Position numbers and translations under genes: made by a program. The notes under the pieces were generated by a model, which was not told the DNA's origin, did not search any database, and saw only the letters and a list, made by a program, of their open reading frames with translations. From Butyrivibrio sp. INlla16 (GTDB lineage: Bacteria > Bacillota > Clostridia > Lachnospirales > Lachnospiraceae): DNA of 64,000 nucleotides. Location: positions 17,268-81,267 of the forward strand of contig NZ_FMYB01000020.1 in the NCBI RefSeq assembly GCF_900104155.1, given 5' to 3'. Below, piece after piece: positions 1 to 9,035 of the stretch. How positions within the stretch are numbered: position 1 is the first letter of the stretch; each line of letters begins with the position of its first letter.

Positions 1-1
1 T

Positions 2-172
2 GTCGATATCGCCAATCCCACAAATACCGGGAATAAGAAGAACGTTCTTGGAGCAAGAAGAGGCGCCACGGACGACAGCACCGGTATGGAAAGGCATATA
101 ATAGTATTTGCAGCTGCGGTTGTACTGATGGCAGCTCTAAAAATAAAAAGGGACAAGAGACTTAAAAAATGA
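2..172 (+). CDS. C-terminal end of a cell-surface protein (partial)
   Basis: Only the last 56 codons are in the window. The reading frame shows a short linker with VLGARRGATDDST, then a hydrophobic stretch (HIIVFAAAVVLMAALKI) and a basic tail (KRDKRLKK). This three-part tail is the layout of Gram-positive wall-sorting or membrane-anchor signals, although no classical LPXTG is present. I infer a surface-exposed protein whose ectodomain lies upstream of the window. Its stop overlaps the start of the next gene (ATGA), which suggests co-transcription. Confidence 0.55.
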   Translation, partial: VDIANPTNTGNKKNVLGARRGATDDSTGMERHIIVFAAAVVLMAALKIKRDKRLKK

Positions 173-630
173 CTGATTCAGAATCACGTATTTATGGAAA
201 AAATTTAATCTGTGTATGTGTCAATGAGGCATCCGAGAGAGATATAAACGGAGTTCTATGGACACCCTACGAGGAGGAACCGCTCACTTTTAACAGCGGC
301 TATGAGATGGTCATGCTGATGGACAGGCTCTATGATAACTGGGATTTTCCTCAGCGCACGACCTCCTACAGAACCTTCGGACAGAAGGATAAGACGAGGG
401 ATTATCACAATCCCAATTCTATAAGAAAGAGAGAGCCGATAAGAAGCCTTAAGACCTACAGAGGTGAGAAGGCAACATTCCTTGTACAGGTGAAATTCAG
501 GCAGAACAGTTCCTGGCAGGGGCAGGTACTTTGGTCTGAGAAGAAAAAGACTGTACATTTCAGAAGTACGCTCGAGCTGCTTAAACTTATGAACAGCGCA
601 CTTGAGCAGGGCAATTTATCAGAAGAGTAA
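169..630 (+). CDS. Conserved hypothetical protein, 153 aa
   Basis: I do not recognise a named family. The protein is soluble, with no signal peptide or membrane segment. The C-terminal third (about residues 100-148: FLVQVKFRQNSSWQGQVLW, then a basic stretch and FRSTLELLKLMNSAL) has an alternating beta pattern followed by an amphipathic helix and looks like a compact folded domain. The start overlaps the preceding stop (ATGA), so it is probably translated together with the upstream surface-protein gene. A hairpin with a short T run follows the stop. Confidence 0.6.
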   Translation: MTDSESRIYGKNLICVCVNEASERDINGVLWTPYEEEPLTFNSGYEMVMLMDRLYDNWDFPQRTTSYRTFGQKDKTRDYHNPNSIRKREPIRSLKTYRGEKATFLVQVKFRQNSSWQGQVLWSEKKKTVHFRSTLELLKLMNSALEQGNLSEE

Positions 631-632
631 TG

Positions 633-672
633 AAAAAAGTCCGGGAGGCTGTTGCTTTTCGGACTTTCTTGT
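633..672 (+). terminator. Possible weak intrinsic terminator
   Basis: AAAGTCCG (636-643) pairs with CGGACTTT (660-667) around a 16-nt loop, followed by CTT. The T tract is short, so read-through into nth is possible. Confidence 0.4.
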
Positions 673-696
673 GCATACCCTTTTAGCAGGTTTGAT

Positions 697-1332
697 ATGA
701 ATAAAAAACAGTTGGCACTTGAGGTCATAGAGAGACTGAAAAAAGAATATCCCGATGCGGACTGCACCCTTGATTACAGCGAAGCCTGGCAGCTTCTTGT
801 GAGCGTAAGGCTTGCTGCGCAGTGTACAGATGCCAGAGTCGATCAGACTACACCTCTTTTATATGCAAAATTCCCGACAGTGGAGGCTCTTGCAGCTGCG
901 GATCCTGATGAGATAGAAGAGATAGTTCGTCCCTGCGGACTCGGCAAGTCCAAGGCGAGGGATATCAGTGCGTGTATGAAGGTTCTTCACGAGAAGTATA
1001 ACGACAACGTGCCGGACAATATGGAGGAGCTTCTTGCACTTCCCGGAGTAGGCAGAAAGAGTGCTAACCTTGTGCTCGGAGATGTTTTCGGAAAACCGGC
1101 GATTGTCACGGATACTCATTGCATAAGGCTTTCCAACATGATAGGCCTGGTGAATGACATAAAGGATCCTGCCAAGGTTGAGAAAGAACTGTGGAAAATC
1201 GTACCTCCCGAAGAGGGCAACAGCCTTTGCCACAGATTTGTTTGGCACGGAAGGGCAGTCTGCATTGCCAGAAGACCGCAGTGTACATCCTGTTGTCTTA
1301 AGGATATCTGTAAATACGGAAAAAAGATTTAG
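697..1332 (+). CDS. nth: Endonuclease III (base-excision DNA glycosylase/AP lyase)
   Basis: Removes oxidised pyrimidines and nicks the AP site in base-excision repair. The sequence has the helix-hairpin-helix LPGVGRKSANLVL with the catalytic lysine at residue 121 and the catalytic aspartate in VTDTHC (residue 139). It ends with the [4Fe-4S] motif C-x6-C-x2-C-x5-C (CIARRPQCTSCCLKDIC). Length (211 aa) fits the family. I chose the ATG at 697 (MNKKQL) rather than an upstream TTG at 652, because 652 lies inside the preceding hairpin and the family begins near this methionine. The gene is followed closely by the CmpB-like membrane protein. Confidence 0.95.
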   Translation: MNKKQLALEVIERLKKEYPDADCTLDYSEAWQLLVSVRLAAQCTDARVDQTTPLLYAKFPTVEALAAADPDEIEEIVRPCGLGKSKARDISACMKVLHEKYNDNVPDNMEELLALPGVGRKSANLVLGDVFGKPAIVTDTHCIRLSNMIGLVNDIKDPAKVEKELWKIVPPEEGNSLCHRFVWHGRAVCIARRPQCTSCCLKDICKYGKKI

Positions 1333-1343
1333 GAGCATGATTT

Positions 1344-2171
1344 ATGCTGATAAGTAAGCTATTTATTGAGTTTATGATATACAGCTTCGTTGGATGGATA
1401 TATGAGTGTATCTACTGCACAGTCAAGGAAGGACACTGGAGAAACAGAGGGTTTCTCTTTGGGCCCTTGTGTCCGATTTATGGTACAGGTGCTGTAGCGT
1501 GTGAAGTGGTATTCGGGTATCTTCCCTTTTTCAGAGGAATACCCTACAACATGATCCCTCTCTGGAAAATATTCGTGATCTGCGCACTTGGAAGTGTCGT
1601 GCTTGAATACAGCACATCATATTTTCTCGAGAAGAGATTCCACGCAGTCTGGTGGGAATACAATGATATTCCGCTCAACATCAACGGACGTGTATGCGTT
1701 CCGGCGACCCTGGGCTTTGGAGTAGCCGGAATACTTGTTACAAGATTTGTTCTTCCGTTTTCGGAAAACATAAAGGCTATGATTCATCCATTTGTTGCAG
1801 AGATTGTGGCGCTTTTACTTATGGCTTATCTTGCGGCGGACCTTGTGCTTACGGTTTCGAGTTTGATACATCTTTTGGATATCGTAGAAGGCGCTATGGC
1901 TCAGTTTGATGATAAGATGGAGGGTGTCTATATGACTGCGGCATCAACTCCCGCCAAGGCCAAGGAAGCAATATCTATGGTTCCACAAAGAGCGATGGAA
2001 GCTATTTCCACAGCGGCAGAATCGTTGGACTTCAGACAGAAGTATCTGCTTAACAATATTAAGAATTTCAGGTTCAAGAGACCGGTACTTCGCGGCGGAA
2101 AGAGCCTCAATACAGAAAGAATGTCAGAGTTCTATAAAGGACTTCAGGATAGAATAAGAACAGGAAAATAA
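1344..2171 (+). CDS. Putative ABC-transporter type IV (CmpB-like) membrane protein
   Basis: 275 residues. The N-terminal half has several hydrophobic helices and the motif YSFVGWIYECIY followed by NRGFLFGPLCPIYGTG, which is characteristic of the Pfam family ABC_trans_CmpB (formerly DUF1113). The last about 90 residues are soluble and mostly helical, with many Ala, Lys and Arg. The biochemical role of the family is not established. It sits 11 bp after nth and 14 bp before the aminopeptidase, probably in the same transcript. Confidence 0.75.
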   Translation: MLISKLFIEFMIYSFVGWIYECIYCTVKEGHWRNRGFLFGPLCPIYGTGAVACEVVFGYLPFFRGIPYNMIPLWKIFVICALGSVVLEYSTSYFLEKRFHAVWWEYNDIPLNINGRVCVPATLGFGVAGILVTRFVLPFSENIKAMIHPFVAEIVALLLMAYLAADLVLTVSSLIHLLDIVEGAMAQFDDKMEGVYMTAASTPAKAKEAISMVPQRAMEAISTAAESLDFRQKYLLNNIKNFRFKRPVLRGGKSLNTERMSEFYKGLQDRIRTGK

Positions 2172-2185
2172 GAAGGTAGTAAGTT

Positions 2186-3472
2186 ATGAAAAAAACAGTA
2201 AAAGGATTGACGGATTTTATTAAGAAAAGTCCCACCGCTTTTCATGCGGTAGCAGAGCTCAAGGAGAGACTTCTCTCAGACGGTTTTACTGAGCTGTCCG
2301 AGAATGAAAAGTGGAAGCTTAAAAAAGGCGGAAAATATTTTGTGACAAGAAGCGAATCTTCCATTATTTCATTCAAACTTCCAAAGAGCGATTACAAGGG
2401 CTTTTACATGATCGCAAGTCACAGCGATTCACCCTCCTTCAAAATCAAGGAGAATCCCGAGATCGATGCAGTCGGAGCTTATGTAACTCTCAATGTTGAA
2501 AAGTATGGCGGAATGCTCTGTGCACCCTGGTTTGACAGACCGCTCTCCGTTGCTGGAAGAGTTATGGTAAGAAAATCTGCAGGTTCCATAGGCGTGGAAT
2601 CAAAGCTTGTGAATGTTGATAGGGATCTTGTGATGCTTCCTTCTCTTGCAATCCACATGGACAGAGAAGCAAACGATGGTCACAAATTCAATGCACAAAA
2701 GGACATGCTTCCGATTTTCGGAGATGAAAAGAGCAAGGACAAGTTCATGTCTGTTATTGCAAAGGCAGCAGGCGTTAAGGAGAATGATATCGTATCGCAT
2801 GACCTTTTCCTCTATAACAGAGTAGAACCCAGTGTCTGGGGAGCTTCCGAAGAATATGTGTCAGCCGGAAGACTTGATGACCTTGAGTGCTGTTATGGTT
2901 CTTTTGAAGGATTTATGAGCGCTGAGAACAAAAAGAATGTTATAATGCATGTTGTATTTGATAACGAGGAGGTTGGAAGTACCACAAGACAAGGTGCAGC
3001 TTCCACATTCCTTAAGGATACTCTTGAAAGGATAAATGACAGCTTTTCAAAGACAAGAGAGGATTATCTTGTTTCTATAGCAAACAGCTTCATGGTATCT
3101 GCGGACAACGCGCATGCGGTTCATCCCAATTATGCGGAGAAAGCGGATCCGGTCAACAGACCTCAGATGAACAAGGGCATCGTAATTAAGTACAATGCAA
3201 ATCAGAAGTATACAACGGATGCGGTATCGGGAGCTATCTGTAAGATGGTTTGCGAAAAGGCAAAGGTTCCTTATCAGACCTTTACCAACAGATCCGATGT
3301 GGCAGGAGGTTCAACTCTCGGCAATATTTCGGGTACACAGGTTGCGGTTAGAACAGTGGATATAGGTATGGCGCAGCTAGCTATGCATTCTCCCTATGAG
3401 ACGGCAGGCGTACTTGATGTGGATTACCTCATTGGATTTTCAAGGACATTTTTTGAGAACGGAGATTTTTAA
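2186..3472 (+). CDS. M18 family aminopeptidase
   Basis: Zinc-dependent exopeptidase of the M18 family, which removes N-terminal residues from peptides in the cytoplasm. Residues visible in order: the metal-binding histidine in ASHSDSPSFKIK, the bridging aspartate region GRLDDLECC, and the acidic metal/catalytic motif FDNEEVGSTTRQGA, followed by a late histidine in MHSPYETAG. At 428 aa it has full family length. Its stop and the next start overlap (TAATG), so the two genes are probably translationally coupled. Confidence 0.92.
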   Translation: MKKTVKGLTDFIKKSPTAFHAVAELKERLLSDGFTELSENEKWKLKKGGKYFVTRSESSIISFKLPKSDYKGFYMIASHSDSPSFKIKENPEIDAVGAYVTLNVEKYGGMLCAPWFDRPLSVAGRVMVRKSAGSIGVESKLVNVDRDLVMLPSLAIHMDREANDGHKFNAQKDMLPIFGDEKSKDKFMSVIAKAAGVKENDIVSHDLFLYNRVEPSVWGASEEYVSAGRLDDLECCYGSFEGFMSAENKKNVIMHVVFDNEEVGSTTRQGAASTFLKDTLERINDSFSKTREDYLVSIANSFMVSADNAHAVHPNYAEKADPVNRPQMNKGIVIKYNANQKYTTDAVSGAICKMVCEKAKVPYQTFTNRSDVAGGSTLGNISGTQVAVRTVDIGMAQLAMHSPYETAGVLDVDYLIGFSRTFFENGDF

Positions 3473-4764
3473 TGGGCATTTTTAATTTTTTAGGTGGTAA
3501 GAAAAATAAAGAAGAGGAAGAGGCACTCTTAGAGCAGCAGGAAGCTGAGAGAAAAGAGCAGGCGATTTCCGAGCTTAAGGAAAAGCATAAGGAGCTCGGA
3601 TGGCCGACTCCCGGAAAGCTCAATCCCGTAAAGACAGAGGGAATGGAAGAGGTTTCCTTCGAGGATCCTCTTACCGATGAGCGAAAGGATGAGATCGGAG
3701 AGCTTGTATATGAAGAGGATTTAAATCCCGAGACCATAAAGTTTTTCTCTCTTCAGGAGCTTTTGTTCCTTCTGACTGTGCAGGAGAAATTCAATAAGGT
3801 CGCTCCCCTTCCGGGCTACGAAGCTAATCACAGGAAGGTTTACAACGAGATACTCGGAAGAGTTCGCGATGCGAGAACTCTGTATGTTCTTTTTGATAAG
3901 ACTACAGGCTATCCCTTCATCGATCACGGATACATAAATATCTATTCAAGTGAAGAGTACGCTGAGGAAGCTGTAAAAGTATTTGCAAAGCAGTTCAGAC
4001 AGCTAGCCGTTCGTCCCTGCAAGGCAGACAATGAAGCCGAGTCAGCCAGTGAGAGAAGAACCTTCTTCGATTATCTGTACTATCTCGGAATCGAGAATTT
4101 CATCGTGGATAACGGATATTACAGAGCACACTTTAAGAGAAACGAGATCGTTGCAGCACCCGATGACTGGGGCGGAAACGGTGACAAATCACCCAAGAAC
4201 CCTGCGCTTGTATTTGCAATCCTCGATTTCCTCGGAGAGGCGAGATGGCCCGTTAAGTATGAAAAGAGAGAAGAAGTGCTTAAGGTCAAGGAGATGCGCA
4301 TGGCAACTGCTGCACAGGCTGCCAAGTATATCGTTCCCATGCAGCATGAGGGACCTGTCGAGGTGCTTGATGACGGAAGATTCAAGTTTACCGCAGACAC
4401 CAAGATTCGTTTCCCTGAGATCAAGAGTACTGATGAAAAGCACTTCCTTCCGGTTTTCACTGACGGAATCGAGTTTTCAAAGATGTTCAGAAACACCGAA
4501 TACAGAGGAGCTGTATTTGGGTTTGCAGATATTCTCAAGTTTGTGGGAGATAAGGCCGGAGTTATTATCAATCCCGCCGGCGAGAAGATAATGATCCCGA
4601 GAGAGAGAATGCTTGCGCTTCACCTTGTGGGCCAGGCTGCAGAAGCTAAGAAGGGCGGCAGTAAGCCCGCAAAGAAAAAGCTTTCCGAGACAGAGGCAGC
4701 TATCCAGTCTGCTATGAGCGGAAAGGGAATAGCTTCGAAAAACACTGACGAAGAGCAAGACTAA
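3472..4764 (+). CDS. SseB-like protein with N-terminal extension, 430 aa
   Basis: The first about 70 residues are charged and probably helical (many E, K and Q). The middle part (about 135-165) has a YPFIDHGYINIYSS segment. Residues about 315-385 (HFLPVFTDGIEFSKMF, then VIINPAGEKIMIPRERM) resemble the SseB N-terminal domain, a Pfam family of unknown biochemical role. The C-terminus is Lys/Ala-rich. It overlaps the aminopeptidase stop by one base. Family identification is from pattern memory only. Confidence 0.6.
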   Translation: MGIFNFLGGKKNKEEEEALLEQQEAERKEQAISELKEKHKELGWPTPGKLNPVKTEGMEEVSFEDPLTDERKDEIGELVYEEDLNPETIKFFSLQELLFLLTVQEKFNKVAPLPGYEANHRKVYNEILGRVRDARTLYVLFDKTTGYPFIDHGYINIYSSEEYAEEAVKVFAKQFRQLAVRPCKADNEAESASERRTFFDYLYYLGIENFIVDNGYYRAHFKRNEIVAAPDDWGGNGDKSPKNPALVFAILDFLGEARWPVKYEKREEVLKVKEMRMATAAQAAKYIVPMQHEGPVEVLDDGRFKFTADTKIRFPEIKSTDEKHFLPVFTDGIEFSKMFRNTEYRGAVFGFADILKFVGDKAGVIINPAGEKIMIPRERMLALHLVGQAAEAKKGGSKPAKKKLSETEAAIQSAMSGKGIASKNTDEEQD

Positions 4765-4846
4765 TATGTACCTTGAAGGTACGAATTGTGGTATCATGTA
4801 TATAACTTAATTTTGCTTGATTCTTTACAGAACATGGAGGGGTGTT

Positions 4847-5734
4847 ATGTTTGATCGAATCATGGGAAAATATCTGCTTGAGAAGGGCAGACTTACCAAA
4901 GAGCAGTTGTCTGCAGTTTACCAGATTCATGAGTCAAAGCGAGCAAAGCTCGGGGTTATAGCAGTAAGTGAGAAACTTATGACTGTTGCTCAGGCTGAGG
5001 AGATTAACGCTCTTCAGGCGACAATGGATAAACGTTTTGGTGATCTTGCGGTGGAGAGAGGTTATCTGACCGAGATGCAGCTTGGATATCTTCTTTCTCT
5101 TCAGGGTAACGAGTTTCTTACCTTCACGTCGGCGATTGTGGAGAAAGGGCATATGACGCTTGAGGATGTTGATGCTATTTTGAAAGAGTATCAGCAGGAA
5201 AAGCAGATGTCGGATGAACAGATGACAGCGCTTAAGAATTGTGATGTCGATTTCATTGTACCGATTTTTACAGGTACGGATGATACCGAATATAATGATA
5301 TTTTCAGATATGGAATAAAGAATATCTACAGACTTGTGGATGCTCATCTTGCAATAGATAATGCATATACTGCCGGGAATGTTAAGGGTGAGTGTATTGC
5401 TTACCAGGTATTCTCCGGCGATATCAGTGCTACGGTGGCGCTTGTCGGGAAAAATGAGGAACTTCAGAAAATGGCGAAGGGCTATACCAAGGAGGAATTC
5501 ATTGAGACCGAGGAAGATGCGCTTGATGCAATGTGTGAGCTGATCAATTGTATAAATGGTTTGTATGCTACCGACAGAAGTAAAAAGGGCAAGAAGATTG
5601 ATCTCGATCCGCCTTACTTTATAACAAAGTTTGGTGAGATTGCGGGAGACCAGGTCAGAGTTATGCCGGTTTACTGCTGCGGTGCACAGGGACTTCTTGT
5701 TGTTGCGTTAGGCGGTAATGTTACTGTTAAGTAA
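4847..5734 (+). CDS. CheX-like protein with N-terminal helical region
   Basis: Start chosen at 4847 (MFDRIMGKYLLEKG), because GGAGGGG lies 5-11 bp upstream; an earlier ATG at 4817 lacks a ribosome site. Residues 1-110 contain three similar helical blocks of the type YLLEKGRLTKEQL / LAVERGYLTEMQL / AIVEKGHMTLEDV, like the N-terminal modules of type II secretion ATPases. The C-terminal about 150 residues (FIVPIFTG to LLVVALGG) have the layout of a CheX/CheC phosphatase-like domain. The next gene, 22 bp downstream, is a single-domain CheY-like regulator, which fits a phosphatase-receiver pair. Function is inferred. Confidence 0.55.
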   Translation: MFDRIMGKYLLEKGRLTKEQLSAVYQIHESKRAKLGVIAVSEKLMTVAQAEEINALQATMDKRFGDLAVERGYLTEMQLGYLLSLQGNEFLTFTSAIVEKGHMTLEDVDAILKEYQQEKQMSDEQMTALKNCDVDFIVPIFTGTDDTEYNDIFRYGIKNIYRLVDAHLAIDNAYTAGNVKGECIAYQVFSGDISATVALVGKNEELQKMAKGYTKEEFIETEEDALDAMCELINCINGLYATDRSKKGKKIDLDPPYFITKFGEIAGDQVRVMPVYCCGAQGLLVVALGGNVTVK

Positions 5735-5756
5735 TGTTTTATAGAGGAGAGGGGCC

Positions 5757-6119
5757 ATGGCAAACATTCTTATAGTTGATGATTCCAGAACATCCAGACG
5801 TGTTTTAAAGGATATGCTTGAGAGAAACGGGCATGTTGTTGTTGCTGAAGCTACGAATGGGCAGGAAGGGTTTAACGACTACGGCAAATACAATCCCGAC
5901 ATTGTTACGATGGATATTACCATGCCGGTTATGGATGGTATTGAGGGCTTGAAGCTGATCCACAAGTCATACCCGGATGCAAAGGTTGTTATGATTACTG
6001 CCGCAGGGCAGAATGAAAAGGTCAAAGAGTCGCTGGAGAATGGCGCAATTGAGTTTATCACCAAACCTCTTGATGAGGATAAGGTGATCGCAGCGATTGA
6101 TAAAGTGATGAAAAAATAA
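5757..6119 (+). CDS. Single-domain response regulator (CheY-like)
   Basis: 120 residues forming one receiver domain. The acidic pair is in ILIVDDSR, the phospho-acceptor aspartate is in IVTMDITMP, the switch threonine is in VVMITAAG and the conserved lysine is in FITKPLD. There is no output domain, so it should act by protein contact, as CheY does. It is preceded by GAGGAGAGG and directly follows the CheX-like gene, its likely partner. Confidence 0.92.
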   Translation: MANILIVDDSRTSRRVLKDMLERNGHVVVAEATNGQEGFNDYGKYNPDIVTMDITMPVMDGIEGLKLIHKSYPDAKVVMITAAGQNEKVKESLENGAIEFITKPLDEDKVIAAIDKVMKK

Positions 6120-6151
6120 TTGCTTTAGATCAATACCGGAAATGAGGAATT

Positions 6152-6904
6152 ATGTTTAATGATATTAAGATAGGTCCTGTTACATTACATATGTACGGCC
6201 TTATGATAGCTGTAGGATTTCTTGCAGCGCTCATGATTGTACTGAAAAGGGGAAAAAAGAAGGGCCTGTCTGAGGATATCATTTATGGTATTTTCTACTG
6301 CGCAATTATCGGAGGCCTGCTTGGATGCAGGCTTCTGTTTTATATTGTGGAATTCCCGAATATACTCAAAAATCCTTCTATACTATGGGATTTTGCAAAC
6401 GGCTATGTCGTATACGGAGGAATAATCGGAGGAACCCTAACCAGCCTTATCTATGTGAAAACAAGGCACGAGGAATTCTTAAGATACTTTGATGTGGTAA
6501 TGCCGGCTGTTGCGATTGCACAGGGCTTTGGAAGAATCGGATGCTTCTGCGCTGGCTGCTGCTATGGCGCAGAGACCACAAGTCCTTTTCATGTAGTATT
6601 TACACACTCGGACTTTGCACCCAACGGAGTACAGCTGATTCCTACACAGCTTATGTCCTCTGCCGGCGATTTCCTTATAGGTCTTTTCCTTATATGGTAT
6701 TCCGGCAAGACTGATGTAAAGGGAAGAACGGCATCGATGTACCTTATCCTTTACGGTGTCGGAAGATTTATCATCGAATTTTTCCGCGCAGATTACAGAG
6801 GAAGTCTTGGAGTATTTTCAACCTCCCAGATTATCTCCTTCGTAATCGTTGCGATTGGAGCAGGCATGTATACCCTCGCTCCCAAACTGGAGATGCGGTT
6901 TTAA
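6152..6904 (+). CDS. lgt: Prolipoprotein diacylglyceryl transferase
   Basis: Integral membrane enzyme that moves diacylglycerol from phosphatidylglycerol to the lipobox cysteine of prolipoproteins. The 250-residue protein has about seven hydrophobic segments. The Lgt signature is visible as GRIGCFCAGCCYG (about residues 127-140), preceded by YGGIIGG and followed late by YGVGRFIIEFFR, which carries conserved arginines. Length is normal. The gene ends two bases before the end of the convergent SDR gene. Confidence 0.95.
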   Translation: MFNDIKIGPVTLHMYGLMIAVGFLAALMIVLKRGKKKGLSEDIIYGIFYCAIIGGLLGCRLLFYIVEFPNILKNPSILWDFANGYVVYGGIIGGTLTSLIYVKTRHEEFLRYFDVVMPAVAIAQGFGRIGCFCAGCCYGAETTSPFHVVFTHSDFAPNGVQLIPTQLMSSAGDFLIGLFLIWYSGKTDVKGRTASMYLILYGVGRFIIEFFRADYRGSLGVFSTSQIISFVIVAIGAGMYTLAPKLEMRF

Positions 6905-6905
6905 A

Positions 6906-7652
6906 TTAAATCCATCCCCCATCAATAGTAATAACTTGTCCCGTCATATACTTTGGCGCAGTAGCAAGGTTAACCGCAAGTTCAGCGACTTCTTCCGGTT
7001 TTCCGAGCCTGTCCGCAGGTATCTCCGAGGCAAGCTCCATAAGCTCCTCCTCTGACAGATGGGAGGAATTCATCTCGGTATCAATTACTCCGCAGGAAAT
7101 TGCATTTACCGGAATATTGCTGGGAGCAAGCTCCTTGGCAAGTGCTTTTGTGAAGGAATTGACGCCTCCCTTAGAGGCTGAATACGCAACTTCGCAGGAA
7201 GCACCGACATTTCCCCATACGGAAGAAATATTTATTATGCGACCTTCGCCGCTCTGCAGCATGTGCGGAACGGCGTTTTTACATATATAAAAGACAGAAT
7301 CAAGATTGGTACCTATGATATCGTGCCACTCATCCGAGGTCATATCGGTCAGAAGACCATACCAGGCAATCCCTGCATTGTTAACAACAATCTGAGGGAA
7401 GCCGGTCTTCATGGTATTCATTTTTTCAAACATTAAGCTTACGCTTTTTTCATCCGAGACATCACAGCAAAATGTTTCCGCGATGATCCCGCATGTCGAA
7501 GCAAGAGAATCGGCGAAAGCGGTAAGTGAATCTATATTGTTTTTACAGCAAAGGAAGAGATTATAGCCTTCTTTTGCGAAAGCTTCGGCTATGGCTTTTC
7601 CTATTCCCCTTGAAGCACCTGTGATAAGCACAGTACCTTTATTTGAATGCAT
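6906..7652 (-). CDS. SDR-family reductase, EF-P 5-aminopentanone reductase (YmfI) type
   Basis: Short-chain dehydrogenase of 248 residues. It has the NADP-binding TGASRGIGKAIA near the N-terminus, the structural NNAGIA, and the catalytic Ser-Tyr-Lys set in SSVWGNVGASCEVAYSASKGG. The WGxxGASCEVAYSAxKG wording matches the YmfI branch, which in Bacillus reduces the 5-aminopentanone group on elongation factor P. A FabG-like 3-oxoacyl-ACP reductase is the alternative. An AGGAG site precedes the ATG at 7652. The gene is divergent from trxB. Confidence 0.8.
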   Translation of the reverse strand: MHSNKGTVLITGASRGIGKAIAEAFAKEGYNLFLCCKNNIDSLTAFADSLASTCGIIAETFCCDVSDEKSVSLMFEKMNTMKTGFPQIVVNNAGIAWYGLLTDMTSDEWHDIIGTNLDSVFYICKNAVPHMLQSGEGRIINISSVWGNVGASCEVAYSASKGGVNSFTKALAKELAPSNIPVNAISCGVIDTEMNSSHLSEEELMELASEIPADRLGKPEEVAELAVNLATAPKYMTGQVITIDGGWI

Positions 7653-7787
7653 GGCAGGCTCCTAAAAATCTTTTTTTATATAATAACACAAAAAGGTATT
7701 TACAAATTTAGGAGATGGTATTATTATTTGGATAAATAAAAGATTGCACACAATGTAATTGCAAAATATTTATAGGAGGCTTTTAAC

Positions 7788-8723
7788 ATGAAAGATCTTA
7801 TTATCATAGGTTCGGGCCCGGCAGGCCTTTCAGCAGCAGTTTATGCAAAGAGAGCAGGACTTGATACTCTCGTTATTGAAAAAGATCCCGTATCGGGCGG
7901 ACAGATTTTAATTACATATGAAGTAGATAATTACCTGGGACTACCCGGAATCAACGGTTTTGATATGGGAATGAAGTTCCGCGAGCATGCCGATAAGCTC
8001 GGAGTTGAGTTCGCTGAAGGATGTGTTTCTTCTATATTAATGGAAAAAGAAGGCACCGATACCCAGGCACCTGTTTTCAAAGTTGTTACGGATCTCGGTG
8101 AATATGAAACAAAGTCTGTAATTCTTGCAACAGGAGCTTCTCATAATAAGCTTGGTATCAAGGGAGAAGAGGAGTTCACCGGAAGAGGCGTATCTTATTG
8201 CGCAACCTGCGATGGAGCTTTTTTCAGAAATAAGGTTGCTGTTGTTAATGGCGGCGGAGATGTTGCGGTTGAGGATGCTATTTTCCTGGCAAGAGGCTGC
8301 AGCAAGGTTTATCTGGTGCACAGAAGAGATGAGCTTAGGGCTGCCAAGATCCTTCAGGATGAGCTTCTGGCACTTCCCAATGTTGAAGTTATTTGGGACA
8401 GCGTTATCGAAGAAGTTAAGGGAGACAACAAAGTTACTGCGGTTTCCGTTAAGAATGTTAAGACAGGTGAAACACAGGATGTTGCCACTGATGCATTATT
8501 TGTTGCAATCGGAATTCATCCACTTACGGAGAGCTTCAGTGGCCTTTGTGATATGGATGAAAGCGGATACATAATCGCCGATGAGAGCGGTGCTACTTCC
8601 ACACCAGGAATTTTTGTAGCAGGAGACTCCAGGAAAAAGCGTCTTCGCCAGATTGTTACCGCGGTTGCAGACGGTGCAAATGCCGTTACATCGGTTCAGG
8701 ATTTCTTTGTGGGCAAAAAGTAA
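7788..8723 (+). CDS. trxB: Thioredoxin reductase
   Basis: FAD- and NADPH-dependent flavoprotein that keeps thioredoxin reduced. It begins with the FAD motif IIGSGPAGLSAAVYA. The redox-active CATC is at residues 138-141, the NADPH motif is VVNGGGDVAVEDA, and the final FAD motif is GIFVAGDSRKKRLRQ. At 311 aa it has normal length for the low-molecular-weight class. The variant GDSRKK (usually GDxRxK) is conservative. A TAGGAGG site lies 9 bp before the start. Transcribed alone, judging by the flanking divergent gene and the downstream terminator. Confidence 0.95.
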   Translation: MKDLIIIGSGPAGLSAAVYAKRAGLDTLVIEKDPVSGGQILITYEVDNYLGLPGINGFDMGMKFREHADKLGVEFAEGCVSSILMEKEGTDTQAPVFKVVTDLGEYETKSVILATGASHNKLGIKGEEEFTGRGVSYCATCDGAFFRNKVAVVNGGGDVAVEDAIFLARGCSKVYLVHRRDELRAAKILQDELLALPNVEVIWDSVIEEVKGDNKVTAVSVKNVKTGETQDVATDALFVAIGIHPLTESFSGLCDMDESGYIIADESGATSTPGIFVAGDSRKKRLRQIVTAVADGANAVTSVQDFFVGKK

Positions 8724-8844
8724 GGAAAATATTGTTTAGGAAAAGTTTTCCGAGCCGCTAGTTTATTACCTAAAAAGGAAACTGATTCGGTCAATTTACA
8801 ATTTCTTGTATCAGAAAAAAATTTATCCACAATATATTGAAATT

Positions 8845-8884
8845 CCCGCAAGCCGCATGGATACTGGGTTTGCGGGCGTTTTAA
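8845..8884 (+). terminator. Intrinsic terminator after trxB
   Basis: CCCGCAA (8845-8851) pairs with TTGCGGG (8870-8876), followed by CGTTTT. It lies 120 bp after trxB, the only upstream gene on this strand. Confidence 0.7.
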
Positions 8885-8962
8885 ATTGAGTTAATAGATT
8901 CGTCAATTTGAAAAATGGCTTATTTAAGCCTTGCAATTTTACGCGAAAATGTTTAAGAAAGG

Positions 8963-8991
8963 TTGACAAATCGAACGAGACAGAGTATATT
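8963..8991 (+). promoter_or_regulatory. Sigma-70 type promoter of the NlpC/P60 gene
   Basis: Consensus -35 TTGACA (8963-8968), 17 bp spacer, -10 TATATT (8986-8991). It is 45 bp upstream of the TTG start. The 6/6 and 5/6 matches suggest strong constitutive expression. Confidence 0.75.
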
Positions 8992-9035
8992 GTTAAAAGA
9001 TGTAACAAATTTGTAACAAATTTTGGAGGTTTGTT

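Larger units (their letters stand above)
8724..9035. other. Intergenic region trxB to NlpC/P60 gene
   Basis: About 310 bp without a gene. It holds an exact DnaA-box-type 9-mer TTATCCACA (8823-8831), a terminator hairpin (8845-8884) and the promoter of the NlpC/P60 gene (8963-8991). Nothing else is recognised. Confidence 0.6.

Noticed and set aside
652..696. TTG-started N-terminal extension of endonuclease III
   Set aside because: It lies in the preceding hairpin and adds residues not found in the family; ATG at 697 is better.
4119..4571. Minus-strand ORF inside the SseB-like gene
   Set aside because: Shadow frame with no independent support.
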